Under the pieces are notes generated by a model. That model was given only the letters and a program-made list of their open reading frames with translations, searched no databases and was not told the origin of the DNA. A program made the position numbers and the translations under genes. 64,000 bases of DNA, taken from NCBI RefSeq assembly GCF_008728515.1, contig NC_044979.1:171538037-171602036 (forward strand). Reading direction: 5' to 3'. Source of the stretch: Papio anubis. Lineage: Eukaryota; Chordata; Mammalia; Primates; Cercopithecidae. The number at the start of each line of letters is the position of its first letter. Position 1 is the first letter of the stretch. Shown here in pieces: positions 1 through 12,106 of this stretch.

Positions 1-782
1 TACTGTAAATTAACTGTGAAGTGCTACTTCCTGCAGGGAGGTTTTCCCCCCCCAAATAGAAAGAGGTTGTAAGGCTAAAGAATGCAGACACACATCATGT
101 CTGCAAAAATCATTTTTAAAAAAGATCAAATGTAATATTTTCTTTCAACATGGACAACTGCTTTGAGATTTTCCATTCAAGCAGCCTTGAACACAGCCTC
201 CAGCATTTGCCAATTACTCCTGACAAATACCATTTGGGCCTGAGTGATGTTGTAAGTGAAATAAAACAGTGGAAGGAAAAAAACCAGAACATGATAAAAG
301 GAATTTTTTTTTTTTTTTGGTCTGCTGAGAACTTACTGTAAGTTATACATTCAGGAGGGAAGGTCCTGCTTCCTGCCAGTGACGGACTCCATGTGAGCTG
401 GAGTTTGAAGGTGACTTTTGTTTGACAGTAATAGGAAGGGAAGACAAAACTCAGTTTTCATGTCCCTTGAAAGGGAGTCAGCTCTTTTTTCTCCCTCACA
501 AGGAGGAAAAAAAGTATATAAACAAAAGAAGGGAAAAAGGGACACTAGGCCCTGTTCCCCGTCATTCTGCACAATACACACTAATGGCTGAAAACAATCC
601 CATGAAATCAGCCAGGCCAGCATGCCCGGGCGGCCAGCAGCCCCGCCTGCCTCCATACGTGAGCTCTGAGCATGTTCGAACCAGCTGAAGGCAACCAAAG
701 CCACAGGAAAGAGAGGGCACAGTCAGCTTTCAAAGTACAGTCATCTGTTCCCCCCCACACCTATATCTCCTGAAGTTTCCTT
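1..782. other. Intergenic, no gene seen
   Basis: Single-copy-looking sequence with homopolymer tracts. Short open frames on both strands have no recognisable similarity. Confidence 0.5.
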
Positions 783-1103
783 TTTATTTTATTTATTTAT
801 TTATTTATTTTTTTTTTTTTTTGAGACAGAGTCTCCCTCTTTTGTCCAGGCTGGAGTGCAGTGGTGCAATTTCGGCTCCTGCAACCTCCACCTCCCGGGT
901 TCAAGCGATTCTAGTGCTTCAGCCTCCCAAGTAGCTGGGATTACAGGCATCCACCATCACACTCGACTAATTTTTGCATTTTTAGCAGAGACGGGGTTTC
1001 ACCATGTTGGCCAGGCTGGTCTCAAACTCCTGACTTCAAATGATCTGCCCGCCTTGGCCTCCCAAAGTGCTGGGATTACAGGTGTGGGCCATGGCGCCCG
1101 GCC
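783..1103 (-). mobile_element. Alu
   Basis: Full-length inverted Alu from a poly-T tract to GCGCCCGGCC. Flanking direct repeat AAGTTTCCT lies on both sides. Confidence 0.95.
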
Positions 1104-1311
1104 AAGTTTCCTGCTTTTCTGAGGTTCCTGTCCCAGAATCTACGATGGCCAAGACAAAGGAAAGGTGAAGTCCGCTCCCCCTCCACCACCGCCTTTCCCA
1201 ACATCCTTCTCTGCTCCCTGTTCTTTAAGACTCTGGCAAAACTCAAGCTTGACCTCAGTGCTGTGGGGAATCAGAGAGCAGCCAGGGGAAATGACTGGAA
1301 AGAGCCTGGGT

Positions 1312-1602
1312 GGTGACTGTGCATGGTGGCTCATGCCTGTAATCCCAGCATTTTGGGAGACCAAGGTGGGAGGATCGCTTGAGGCCTAGAGTTTGAGACC
1401 AGACTGGGCAATATGGTGAGACCCCTGTCTCTACAAAGTATGTTTAGAATTAACCAGGTGTGGTGGTGCATATGCCTGTAGTTCCAGCTGCTCAGGAGAC
1501 TGAGTCAGGATGGTTGCTTGAGCTCAGGAATCTGAGGCTGCAGTGAGCCATGATTGGCAATTGCACTCCAGCCTGGGCAAAAAGCAAGACCCTGTGTCTC
1601 AA
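1312..1602 (+). mobile_element. Alu (old, J-like), no poly-A tail
   Basis: TGCATGGTGGCTCATGCCTG through GACCCTGTGTCTC. Diverged and lacking an A tail. Confidence 0.85.
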
Positions 1603-2442
1603 GGCTGCGTGGAGACCAAGTGCCCGCATGGTATCCAGCAGACCGGGACCCAAAGCTGGTCTGTCTATCCCAGCCAGGAACCTCGGACAAGGAAGGGACT
1701 TGGCTAGCTAATAAAAATAAGCTGGACTGACGGACTGAGCTGGACTTTCCCCATCTGTTGGGAGGAGACTAGTGTAGCCACTGAGGATGAAACTGATTCG
1801 GGGCTGGCAGCCTGTGGTACCGTGCTGGCACCTGGAAATGCTAAGTCAATGCCACGGCCCAGTCTGAACATCCGGGGACCCCTCCAATCAGGGTGCACCA
1901 GTCCTAATGCAGCTGTGGGGCTCAGAGATTTTTGTAACCACACTGCTGCACTGGAACCTGTTTTTCCGAGTGAATGAGAAACTCACAATTGTGCGTGATT
2001 TAGGCTGGAGGTCGGCAGCCCCAGGGCACACAGGCTCCCCAGCACGTGGTGTAAGGGGCTGGTGGCTTTCTGTCCAGCTGCCTCCCACTTCAGGGTCTTT
2101 GGGAACTGCCATGCGCCAACGTAAAAGGGGAAAACCATGATCATCGTGCTGATAATCGGGTTTCGTAGGTCCTCTGAGCAGAACCCCAGCCCCGCCTCAC
2201 TTTCTGTAAATGAGCCATCTCCACTGGCACCTCGTGTCAAGGAAGGGTGAACCACAACAGGGCTGAAGGGATTGCCGATGGACAGCCCAGAAGACGGGTC
2301 ATAACCTATCCAACTGGCTTGATCCCTGGAGTCAGTCACACCTCTAAGACACTGCTTTTCTAACTTTCACATACATAGGAATCTTCTTCCAATGCAGATT
2401 CTGATTCAGTGGGTCTAGGCAGGGCCTGAGATCCTGAATTTC

Positions 2443-2772
2443 TTTTTTTTTTTTTTTTGTGAGTATGTGCGTATGTTTGTTTGAGACAGAGTCTCGCTCT
2501 GTCGCACAGGCTAGAGTGCAGTGGCATGATCTCGGCTCACTGCACCCTCCACCTCCCAGGTTCGAGTGATTCTCCTGACCTCAAGTGATCCGGCTCAGCC
2601 TCCCCGAGTAGCTGGGATTATAGGCGCCACCACCACACCTGGCTAATTTTGGTGTTTTTAGTAGAGACGGGGTTTCACCATGTTGGCCAGGCTGCTCGTG
2701 AACTCCTGACCTCAGGTGATCCTCGGCCTCCCAGAGTGCTGAGATTACAGGTGTGAGCCACCGCGCCCGGCC
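2443..2772 (-). mobile_element. Alu
   Basis: Inverted Alu flanked by a direct repeat GAGATCCTGAATTTCT on both sides. Confidence 0.95.
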
Positions 2773-3161
2773 GAGATCCTGAATTTCTAATAAGCTCCCA
2801 GGTGCTGCTGATGCTGTGCTCTCAGATCAGCCTGTGAGGAGCAGGGTTCTAAGGCAAACAGCCCCAGTCAATGAAGCTGAAAGCACTTATTTAGCTTCCT
2901 GGGGGACATTTTTTGGTGGTAGTGGCCTCCTTTATAGACGTCTGCCCTGGGGACCTATAAAAGAAAGAAGATAAATCCTAGCAGTTGCCCCCTGCCGGTA
3001 CTTTCCTCCTGCTGGTATCAGAGACACTGCCTTCTAATTCAGAGACGGTATTTCTTCTCTCGCATGATTGCTGCTATGGTTGAGTCAAGACTCCCCAACT
3101 GGACTACATGGTGGCTACCTATTCTTAACATTGAACCACAACAATCAAAAATCACTTGTGG

Positions 3162-3470
3162 CCAGCTGTGGGTGGCTCACGTCTGTAATTCCAGCACTTT
3201 TGGGAGGCCAAGGCGGTTGAATCACCTAAGGTCAGAAGTTCAAGACCAGCCTGGCTAACATTGCAAAACCTGTCTCTACTAAAAAAAAAAAAAAATACAA
3301 AACATTAGCTGGGAGTAGCAGCGTAGTGCACGCCTTCAACCCCAGCTACTTAGGAGGCTGAGGCAGGAGAATCACTTGAACCCAGGAGGCAGAGGTTGTA
3401 GTGAGCTGAGATTGTGCCACTGCTGCATTCCAGCCTGGCGACAGAGCACGAAACTGTCTCAAAACAAAAC
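3162..3470 (+). mobile_element. Alu
   Basis: Dimeric Alu from GGCCAGCTGTGGGTGGCTC to an A-rich tail. Confidence 0.9.
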
Positions 3471-3491
3471 GTGTTATTCCAACCTGAATAC

Positions 3492-3788
3492 TTTTTTTTT
3501 TTTTTTGAGACGGAGTTTCGCTCTTGTTGCCCAGGCTGGAGTGCAAAGGCATGATCTCGGCTCACCACAACCTCCACCTCCCAGGTTCAAGCGATTCTCC
3601 TGCCTCAGGCTCCTGAGTAGCTGGGATTACAGGTGTGAGCCACCATGCCCTGCTAATTTTGCATTTTTAGTAGAGATGGGGTTTATCTATGTTGGTCAGG
3701 CTGGCCTCGAACTCCTGACCTCAGGTGATCCGCCTGCCTCAGCCTCCCAAAGTGATGGGACTACAGGCATGAGCCACCACGCCAGGCC
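3492..3788 (-). mobile_element. Alu nested next to another Alu
   Basis: Inverted Alu inserted at the poly-T end of the following Alu. CAACCTGAATACT lies to the left of this element and again after 4102. Confidence 0.93.
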
Positions 3789-3792
3789 TACT

Positions 3793-4102
3793 CTTTTTTT
3801 TATTTTTTATTTTTTTATTTTTTGAGACAAATTCTTGCTCTGTCGCCCAGACTGGAGTACAGTGGCATGATCTAGGCTCACTATAACCTGGGCCTCCCAG
3901 ATTCAATTTTCATGCCTTGGCCTCCTGTGTAGCTAGGATTACAGGCACGAGCCACCACACCTGGCTAATTTTTGTATTTTTTAGTAGCGGTGGGGTTTTG
4001 CTGTGTTGACCAGGCTGGTCTGGAACTCCTAGCCTCAAGTGATATGCTCACCTCAGCCTCCCAAAGTGCTGGAATTACAGCCATGAGACACCGTGCCTGG
4101 CC
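3793..4102 (-). mobile_element. Alu
   Basis: Inverted older Alu. It shares an outer direct repeat with the sequence left of 3492. Confidence 0.92.
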
Positions 4103-4860
4103 CCAACCTGAATACTCTTAAATAACGTCTGAATTCCATATACATAACCACCATCACCAGTGAGACAATTCCAATCAGATAAACAGTAATGTATACCTTT
4201 CTCTACTCCAATTAAAAAACAAACAAAAAAACCCCTTCAATATTGTGATATTGAATATTGGCCTCATCGAGGTCTTGGTAGCACTCTAGATCAACATGCC
4301 AAAGAGAAAACAAACTTCCACTCAAGACGAAGCCAGAATGTGTATCAACTGCACGGGGCCAGGGAAGAGAAGGGTATCAGGAGGGAAGAAAAGCATTACA
4401 GCAGCTTCCCAGTTCACAAGTTGAATTTGTCTGCACATAAAAGCAGATGACAGAGCCTCTGATCAAGTCCAGCTGACCAAAGAAATCATTTCAAGTGAGG
4501 CCACCAGCGTCAAGTCATCGTGTGATACTGTACTGATGTTGTACTGAGTCAGTCCACATCACCAGCCATTTGGGGATCTAGTGTCTCAGTCACCTGTGGA
4601 CAGAGAAGCTCAAGGGCACCCTGTTTTTTTTTCACTCTACCTTGAGGCCCCAACCTCTGATCAATCATGCACCTACCTCTAACAACAGACGGGCCAGGCC
4701 TCCCCTTGGTCAGCAGAAATGGATTCTTTCCACCTTACCACAAAATGCTTCACGTTCTTATTCTAGAAACACCTGGCAGATAAGAAGCTGGGAGTCACTG
4801 GATGCGTCCCTCTGTCTTTGTTTGGGTGGTCAGTTTCAACTCCTTAAAAGCCATCCTTCT
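4103..4860. other. Intergenic, nothing recognised
   Basis: No exon, RNA gene or repeat family identified by eye. Confidence 0.4.
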
Positions 4861-5151
4861 GGCCGGGCTCGGTGGCTCACGCCTGTAATCCCAGCACTTC
4901 CCAGCAATTTGGGAGCCCAAGGCAGGTAGATCACCTGAGGTCTGGAGTTCAAGACCAGCCCCATCTCTACTAAAAATGCAAAAAATCAGCCAGGCTGGTG
5001 GTGCATCCCTGTAATTCCAGCTACTTGGGAGGCTGAGGCAGGAGAACCACTTGAACCTCGGGGGTGGAGTTTGCAGTGAGCAGAAATCGCACCATTGCAC
5101 TCCAGCCTGAGCAACAAGAGTGAAACTCCCGTCTCAAAAAAAAAAAAAACA
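4861..5151 (+). mobile_element. Alu
   Basis: Alu with direct repeats AAAAGCCATCCTTCT / AAAAGCCGTCCTTCT at its two ends. Confidence 0.95.
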
Positions 5152-5924
5152 AAAGCCGTCCTTCTTTTCTTGGTCTGCCTGAAACAGCCTGAGTCCACCT
5201 GCTATCAATTAGGATAGAAACTGAAACCTGCTACCCGGTGTGACAAGTCCTTTCCTTCTCAAAAGTAAGGGCTAAATATATGCCTTTATTTGTGGGCCTT
5301 CTGTAGGCAGAGCCAGGATGGTTCCTGCATGGTTCTCACCCCTCCTCCTCTCGCTATGACCTCTGAGCCACCGCTGCCCTCTCCAGCCCCTGCCCCACCT
5401 GGCCAGGTCCCTTCCAAAGCAGCTATCACCTTGAAGTGGTGTTAACCGCCCAAAGGAGAAGGTGAACGTTGGCATTATCTCCCAGAAGAAACGCAGAGAG
5501 CTGCTTTTGCCTTGTTTAGATGCTACTACTATTTGGGAAAACCACTCTCTGCTGCCTGACTTGACCGAGCCTCCGTACCCAGGTCAGCTCGGCGGTCCTC
5601 TCGCGCCATCTAGCGTCCCAAAGGTGGAAGTGATTCAAGCACGTTGCAAAGTCCCACCAGGATTCCACAAGATCCACCTGGTACTTCCCAAGCATCAGCC
5701 GACACACTCTGGACACGGAGAGGTGTGGCGCCTTTTAAGGGAGACACGTGGAATTAACATTTGCTAATCACTTGTTGTGGGCCGGGGGCACTCCAGCTGT
5801 ATTTACTGAGCCAAATGATAAAGAGTTGATCTCTGGATTCGTCTGTGCTCAACATGAAGTGGTACTGTTTAAAAGACCACTTAGGCAGCATGAACTTGTG
5901 TAGTATAAGAATTGACACTCTTGG
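5152..5924. other. Intergenic, nothing recognised
   Basis: Two overlapping short frames near 5462-5767 on opposite strands have no family resemblance. Confidence 0.4.
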
Positions 5925-6238
5925 TTAGGCCTGGTGGCTCCCGCCTGTTATCTCAGCACTTTGAGAGGCCGAGGCGGGTGGATTGCCTGAGCTCAAGAGT
6001 TCGAGACCAGCCTGGGCAACATGGTGAAAACCCATCTCTACTAAATACAAAAAATTAGCCGGGTGTGGCGGCATGTGCCTGTAATCCCAGCTACTCGGGA
6101 GGCTGAGGCAGGAGAAGTGCTCAAACCCGGAAGGCAGAGGTTGCAGTGAGCTGAGATCACACCATTGCACTCCAGCCTGGGCGACAGAGCGAGGCTCTGT
6201 CTCCAAAAAAAATTAAGAAAAAAAAAAAAGAAAAAAAA
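5925..6238 (+). mobile_element. Alu
   Basis: Alu flanked by AGAATTGACACTCT on both sides. Confidence 0.95.
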
Positions 6239-7224
6239 GAATTGACACTCTCCAGCTTGCCTCCCACACCTCCGAAAACCAGAAAGTTCCAGCTGGGAAA
6301 AGGTAAAATCACTTGCTCCCATAACCCAGAGGTTCAGAAAGGGGACTTTGGTGAACATCGGTCACGTGGAAGCTTTAAATCTCCAACACCCCGGCGCACC
6401 CCAGGCCAACTAGCTCAGACCCCTGCAGTGGGAACCCGGCCTTAGAAGTTGTTAAAGCTCCGCGTGTGATTCCAGGAAACAGCAAAGCCGCCAACCACTG
6501 CTACAGCCTTTACCATCAGAGGCTTGGAAGGCAAAGACGTCCAGTGACACAGGTCTCAGCCACAGCGCGAGAAGCAGAAGTCTACGCTGCCTGTCCCAAA
6601 CACACTCCCCTAGACCCAACCTGCTTCCTCTGTGACATCCTGAACTCCCTTTTATCTGTCAGCAGTTTAGTCTCCCTTTGTGATTATCACAGCAAAAACT
6701 GGAATTGTTGACTGTCCCAATCATTGCTGAGTAGGCTTTGTTTCTCTGGTCTTGGCCCTATCTTCTGAATCTGGGCATTAGGAAGAGATTTCAGGGTTCT
6801 GAGCAGTTTGTGTGGTACCGAGACAATGTTTTCAACGGCAACAGGAGAGCCTCTCCCCCAGCACGAATTCCACAGAAATGGGAGAAGGCCTGCTTTGGGC
6901 TCACTCACCCCTTCTCGGCCCTCTAATAACAGGTATGCCCTGTATGAGATCCGGGTTGTCAGTGTGATGAGGAGGGGGCTGTAAAACTGAAATGGGACCA
7001 TTCAAGGCGAGGCTGCAGTGAGACAGACTGGCTCGCTCTTTGCCCTGCGGCTAGGCCAGGGGGTGGAGCTGCCCGGTTCCTCCAGAACAGCCTGCAAGGT
7101 GAGGCAGTCACGCGGCCTTTCACAAAGCAAAAACCAGACAACACAAATTGCTGGAAGGTGGCAGGTCCCCTCCAATACCCTAGACTGCCTAACTCAGGAG
7201 GCAGAAACAGGTATCACACATCAG
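6239..7224. other. Intergenic, nothing recognised
   Basis: Apparently single-copy. No splice-flanked exon recognised. Confidence 0.4.
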
Positions 7225-7410
7225 AGGCAGGAACTCAGACACCAGACACTGCTGGGTTCTAATCCCTGCCATGTGATGTGGGAGAAGTCGTTTGACCCGT
7301 CTATGCCTCAGTGTCTTCAACTCTAACAAAAGATGGAATACCTACCTCATAGAGCTACTGTGACAATTAGATGAGAAAGGGATATCATGCCTGGCACCAG
7401 GAGGACACAG
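7225..7410 (+). mobile_element. MIR element
   Basis: MIR core-like sequence: GCCTCAGTGTCTTCAACTCT, AATACCTACCTCATAGAGCT and GATGAGAAAGGGATATCATG in consensus order. Confidence 0.7.
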
Positions 7411-7432
7411 TGGCTGTGAGTCCCACTCCACC

Positions 7433-8149
7433 TTTTTTTTTTTTGACAGACAGGGTCTCACTTGTCACAGGTGGGTGACAACCATTTGGGTCAGTGGCAT
7501 GCAGGGGTAAAAGAATTTACCAAGACAGCTGTAGGTAAAGAATGGCAGATTTACACGAAGAAGAATGAAAACACGTGAGGAGGCAACGGGCGGATCAGCA
7601 GAGGAGGAGCTGACTGCCAGAGACAAAGGTTCCTAGAGATTTATAGGATGGTTTCAGCTGCAGAAGGCTACACGCAATACTGATAACGCCAGGGCTGCAA
7701 GGAGCTAACGTGCCTTTTTCTATCAGCCAAGGTGTCTGATGATAAACGGAAGTGTTTGATGTTAAGTTGGGTGCAGGAGGACTGTGGGTAATGTACGTTA
7801 TCTGCACTGGAGGGCTATGTGTCCTGGACCATGAAGAAAGGAAGGCTGATAACTTACCTGCTTTATCTCTTTAACTCCCTCAGTCCCACCAGCCTGACTC
7901 CTTTGGCCTAATTAGGTCTCCACAGATTTGTCATCCAGGCTGGAGTGCAGCTGTGTGATCATAGCTCAATGCAGCCTCAAGCTCCTAGACTCATGTGATC
8001 CTCCTGCCTCGGCCTCCAAAGTAGCTAGGACTACAGGCACGCAGCACCACACCCAGCTATTTTTTTTTAATTTTTTGTAGAGACGGGGGTCTCACTACGT
8101 TGCCCAGGCTGGTCTCAAACTTCTGGCCTCAAGTGATCCTCCCACCTCA
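7433..8149 (-). mobile_element. Alu split by an LTR-like insertion
   Basis: Left piece is 7433-7462 and right piece is 7929-8149. The right piece stops inside the consensus where a 12-bp perfect hairpin begins. Confidence 0.85.
7463..7928 (-). mobile_element. LTR-like insertion splitting an Alu
   Basis: About 465 bp sit inside a minus-strand Alu, separating its GGGTCTCACT from its TGTCATCCAGGCTGG. The insert resembles an ERV1 solo LTR and has near-terminal TG/CA, but target repeats are not convincing. The family is not identified. Confidence 0.5.
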
Positions 8150-8175
8150 GATAGTAACAGCACCTGTTACTATCT
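8149..8175. repeat. Perfect 12-bp inverted repeat, 3-nt loop
   Basis: AGATAGTAACAG, then CAC, then CTGTTACTATCT. It lies exactly where the Alu consensus breaks off. Confidence 0.95.
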
Positions 8176-8250
8176 ACCTTGTTAATTACAGCCATCAAGG
8201 TGTGGAGTGGTAACCTTACATTTTTATTAAATACATTGTATTTTGGGGAC

Positions 8251-8541
8251 TTTTTTGTTTTTTGGTTTGAGACGGAGTCTCACTCTGTTGCCCACGCTGG
8301 AGCACAGTGGCATGATATTGGCTCACTGCAACCTCCGCCTCCTGGGTTCAAGTGATTCTCCTGCCTAAGTCTCCCGAGTAGCTGGGACTACAGGCGCCCG
8401 CCACCACACCCAGCTTATTTTTTGTGTTTTTAGGGGTTTCACCATGTTTGCCAGGATGGTCTCAATCTCCTGACCCCGTGATCCGCCCGCCCCGGCCTCC
8501 CAAAGTGCTGGGATTCCAGGCGTGAGCCACCGCGCCCGGCC
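8251..8541 (-). mobile_element. Alu
   Basis: Inverted Alu ending CACCGCGCCCGGCC. Confidence 0.93.
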
Positions 8542-8708
8542 CGGGAGTTGTTTTTCTTTTTTGTTTTTTGTTTTTTAATTTTCTTATAGCCTAATGTTAA
8601 AACTACATAGAACAAAAGGATACTAACACAAGAAAATAGTGAAAGGTTGTAACATGAAGATGAGAAACGCCCTCTGAAAGGTGAGAGGGATGAGCACAGG
8701 AGAGGAAT

Positions 8709-9016
8709 GTGTTGGTGAGGGCAGGCGCTGGTGTGCTGTCGGTGGGACTCAGCATGTCTGGGGGACGCTGGCATGTGTGTGAGGGACACAGGAGTGTTGT
8801 GTGGGGGATACTGGCTTGTGTGGGAAATGCTGGCGTGTTGTCTGCAGGGACACTGGTGTGTTGTGTGAGGGGTACTTTGATGTGTGTGTGGAGGTTGCTG
8901 CCCTACTGTGGGGGGCTCTGATGTGTGTGTAGGGGTCGCTGTCCTATTGTGGGGGGCACGGATGTGGGGGGGCTCTGATGTGTGGGGGTCGCTGTCCTAT
9001 TGTGGGGGCGCTGATG
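8709..9016 (+). repeat. G-rich minisatellite
   Basis: Degenerate tandem copies of GTGTG/GGGGG-containing units of about 30-50 bp. The clearest are the copies of GTCGCTGTCCTATTGTGGGG near 8934 and 8986. The many G runs are on the plus strand. Confidence 0.85.
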
Positions 9017-9914
9017 CATGGATAGACAGTGGGCCGGGCTGGAGAAAGATGCATTGTTCCTGCTCCTTCTTTCCTCCCTTTTTTTCCCTTTAGTTCCCAC
9101 AGGGCGTTCTGGACTGTGGGCTGTAAAACAATCCTTTCACAAGGGATTCCTGACAAGGCTGTTCAAATATCAGCCCACAAGTCACGGGTTCTGCTACAGG
9201 TTCCCCCTCGGGACAAAACCTGCTGTCCAGCATTTACCTACAGTATGGAAGGCAGCAGCTGACCACCAAGGAGGAGCCAGAATTGCCTCTCTGGACCCCA
9301 AGGGCCCCCAAGGGGCACGGCCAGGAGTTTCAGTGAGAAAGCCATTTTCACAGAATTACAGACCTATTTTCTATTTCTATTTCCTCAAACATCACTGCCA
9401 GCCTCCAGACTTCACACCCTCCACAGAGGAGGGCCTATTCTATGCTTAGCTGGGAAGAGTATCGAGGAATGCCTCCAATCTCCAATCATCCTCAACCTCT
9501 TGCGGTCTGTCCCCTCAGGCCAAGTCAGCAGTTGGAGGTTTACCACCCAAACTCAGAACCTGACACCAACAGGGGTGCGAGTCTTTAGGAGCCTCAGGCA
9601 CACCCAAAGCACCAGCAAAGAGAAAACCAAGAAAGAAAGATGGCAGGGGGCGTCCGGGAGGGCGGTGGTGATTAGAGAATAAGGAAGAAAACGGCGCCAT
9701 TGGTTAAACAGCAGTGCAAGCTGCCTCTCCCTAGGTGGGGACAGATGGGCTTGCTGCCCTCAGAATGATTTTACAAGAACAGCTTGCCACTGGAGTCTTG
9801 GAGTCCAGAACAAAAGAGCAGCCAAAAGGAAGTGTGTGGAGGCACAGGTTTCTTGCAAAGGGTCTGTGACTTCACATAACTAGCATTGTCTACAGTCTCA
9901 TACTACTATTCTTC
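9017..9914. other. Intergenic, nothing recognised
   Basis: A 143-codon plus-strand frame at 9018-9449 lacks any similarity I know and starts inside the minisatellite edge. Treated as chance. Confidence 0.4.
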
Positions 9915-10004
9915 AAATAAATGCAGATCTGCTGTGCTGATGGAGTATTACTCAGCTGTAAATAAATGCAGATCTGCTGTGCTGATGGAGTATTACTCAG
10001 TTGT
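9915..10004 (+). repeat. 45-bp tandem duplication
   Basis: Two adjacent 45-bp copies (9915-9959, 9960-10004) differ at one base. The unit contains GATGGAGTATTACTCAG, reminiscent of L1 3' sequence. Confidence 0.93.
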
Positions 10005-10038
10005 AAACGTTTCTGGGTAGCTGCTTTTTGTCACTGTG

Positions 10039-10346
10039 TTTTTAATTTTTATTATTATTTTGAGAGACAGGGTCTCACTCAGTTGTTGGCCAGACTGGAG
10101 TGCAGTGGCGCGATCCTGGCTCACTGCAACCTCAAACTCCCGGGCTCTAAGCCATCCTCCTGCCTGACCCTTCCGAGTAGCTGCGGCTACAGGCACAGGT
10201 CAACCCGCCCGCTCATTTTTTTAATTGTTTTGTTGGGGGGGGGTGGGGGAGGCTCATTATGTCACCCACGCTGTTCCTGGACTCAAGAGATCCTCCCCCC
10301 TCAGCCTCCCCTAAAGTGATTACAGGTGTGAGCACTGCACCCACCC
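10039..10346 (-). mobile_element. Alu (old)
   Basis: Diverged inverted Alu with an internal G run at 10235-10250. Confidence 0.85.
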
Positions 10347-11579
10347 ATTGTGCATTTTTTCTAATCACTAGATGAGGAAAGCACAATGACCATGTAGGGT
10401 CTGCAAAGTTTTTAATGTTCAAGGGGCTGTCCATTTTGAAAGGTGTAAAAGAATTAACATATTTAGGTGCATTCACAGGAAAGAGGAGAAAGAAATTCTG
10501 GCACAGCACAGGGGTCAGGAAACTTACGGCCCACCACCTGTCACTGTCAATAGTTTCCCGGGAGCCCAGCCTTGCAAGTGGTTGACATGCTGCTGATAGC
10601 TGCTCTGCAGAATCGCTGGGACTAAGGCCACAGGTCCAGAAAGCTTCAAACGGTCACTACCGGGCCCTCCAGAAGAGTCTGCCCACTCTCCATACAGCGT
10701 ATGATGAAATACACTGCATTATACTGAATATTAAAAAAAAGAAATATACTGCAACTATTGAAAAATAAACACAAACTGTATATACAAACAGGGAAAGATG
10801 TTCAAGAAATGAGAAAGTTTTATTTTAAACTCTGCCTGCCTTCTGAGGCCAGCAGGCCCCGTTCATTTGGTTTTGCTGGGCTCCAGTGAGAAAGGAATTT
10901 CAGTTCTTGGGAAGAATGAACCCTGGGAGGGTAAACAGGACCCTGGGCAACACTGTCTACGCAGCGTCTCCGGCATGGGCCTGAACAGGACCAGCAGCCC
11001 CAGCGTTACTTATGCAGGCAGTCCCGAGGCCACAGGCAGCTGAGAGCTGTGCAGGAAGCGCCACTTTTCCCCACCCAGGGTCTGAGCAGGATCAAAACTC
11101 AAGAGTAAGAACAGAGGCCAAACCACCACCGTGGTTTGCAATCAGCTGACCTACACTGAACCCCAGAATCAAGCAGACAGGCCCACCGCGGATGGGCCAG
11201 CTCCCCAGGTTGAAAGGCCTGCCCAGGACAGCCACCAGAACAAAGCAGAAAGGGCCGCTGGCTAAGCCAGTCATTCTTCCCAAGTGAATAATTAGACAAG
11301 CGCCGCCTTGGGAGGCCAGGAGCATGTTTAGAGGACATTCCCTCCTCTTGGAAGCCCTGTGTCCCCTAGGGGACTCTTCAACGCCCACCTCAGTGCAGTC
11401 ACACAGGGAACGGCTGGCAGCTGGGCCACCCTGGCGGGAACCCAGGACTACCTCACACTTCCCCACACCCACCGCCCAAAGCCACCCACCGCCAACCTGC
11501 CCCTTAACCCAACGGTATCAGAGCATCTTAAAAGCACAACCGCTAGACTCTGAGAGCTGCTGTGTCAGATAAGAAGCAG
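10347..11579. other. Intergenic or SETD4 3' flank
   Basis: Contains a second minus-strand AATAAA (complement 10818-10823), so a longer SETD4 3' UTR is possible. Otherwise nothing recognised. Confidence 0.4.
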
Positions 11580-11971
11580 GCCCCGTGGTGACAGACCACA
11601 CACGGACGCTCCTGGCTCCCTGGCAGTCCGCCTCTCTCCTCACAGTTCAGCACTTTATTCGGAAGAGCATTAGACGTGCTATCCAGACAGCTTGTCCACC
11701 TTCACTCACAGCCTCACAGTCCCAGAACCTGTGCTGCCCCCTGCAGAAATCCTGCACGTCCTGGGGGCGGCCACCGCCCCAGGCCACGATGACGCTCTTC
11801 AAATTAACTTCTGTTTCTGTAGGAAAAGCAAAAAGAAAAGGATGACGTTCCTAATTGTTGAGTAGATGCCACTCTCGACTCTAAACTATATAAATTTAGT
11901 CCATCAAACCTTAGTCTAAAATGTGTGACTAACACCCACCAGAGGAGGTGACCAAACGCACTTTGGTGAAA
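11580..11971 (-). other. SETD4: SETD4 3' UTR, candidate
   Basis: Sequence directly downstream of the SETD4 stop, with no Alu in it. An AATAAA on the minus strand (TTTATT at 11654-11659) is the nearest canonical polyadenylation signal. A second lies at 10818-10823. I cannot tell which is used. Confidence 0.45.
11654..11659 (-). terminator. Candidate SETD4 polyadenylation signal AATAAA
   Basis: The first canonical hexamer on the minus strand past the SETD4 stop, about 315 bases downstream. The assignment rests on position and hexamer only. Confidence 0.4.
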
Positions 11972-12106
11972 TCAGGTAAAAGCTGTTTGCAAACTGTGCA
12001 GGGTCTTGGCGGATGCCCTGAGAATCTTTAGCTCTTCCGTCCACAAGGATTCCACCAAAGTTAGTTGATTTATTAGGGCCTCTTTTTCATCCTTCATATG
12101 CGACAC
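11972..12106 (-). CDS. SETD4: SETD4 terminal coding exon with stop
   Basis: The exon encodes 44 residues, from VSHMKDEKEALINQL to SLQTAFT, then a TGA stop (complement of 11972-11974). It has a TTTCAG acceptor. The 3' UTR continues leftward from 11971. Confidence 0.94.
   Translation of the reverse strand: MSHMKDEKEALINQLTLVESLWTEELKILRASAKTLHSLQTAFT

Noticed and set aside
3376..3825. 149-codon plus-strand open frame
   Set aside because: It lies in an inverted Alu pair. Such Alu-derived frames recur across the window and are not genes.
9018..9449. 143-codon plus-strand frame
   Set aside because: Starts at the edge of a minisatellite and has no similarity I know. Kept as intergenic.
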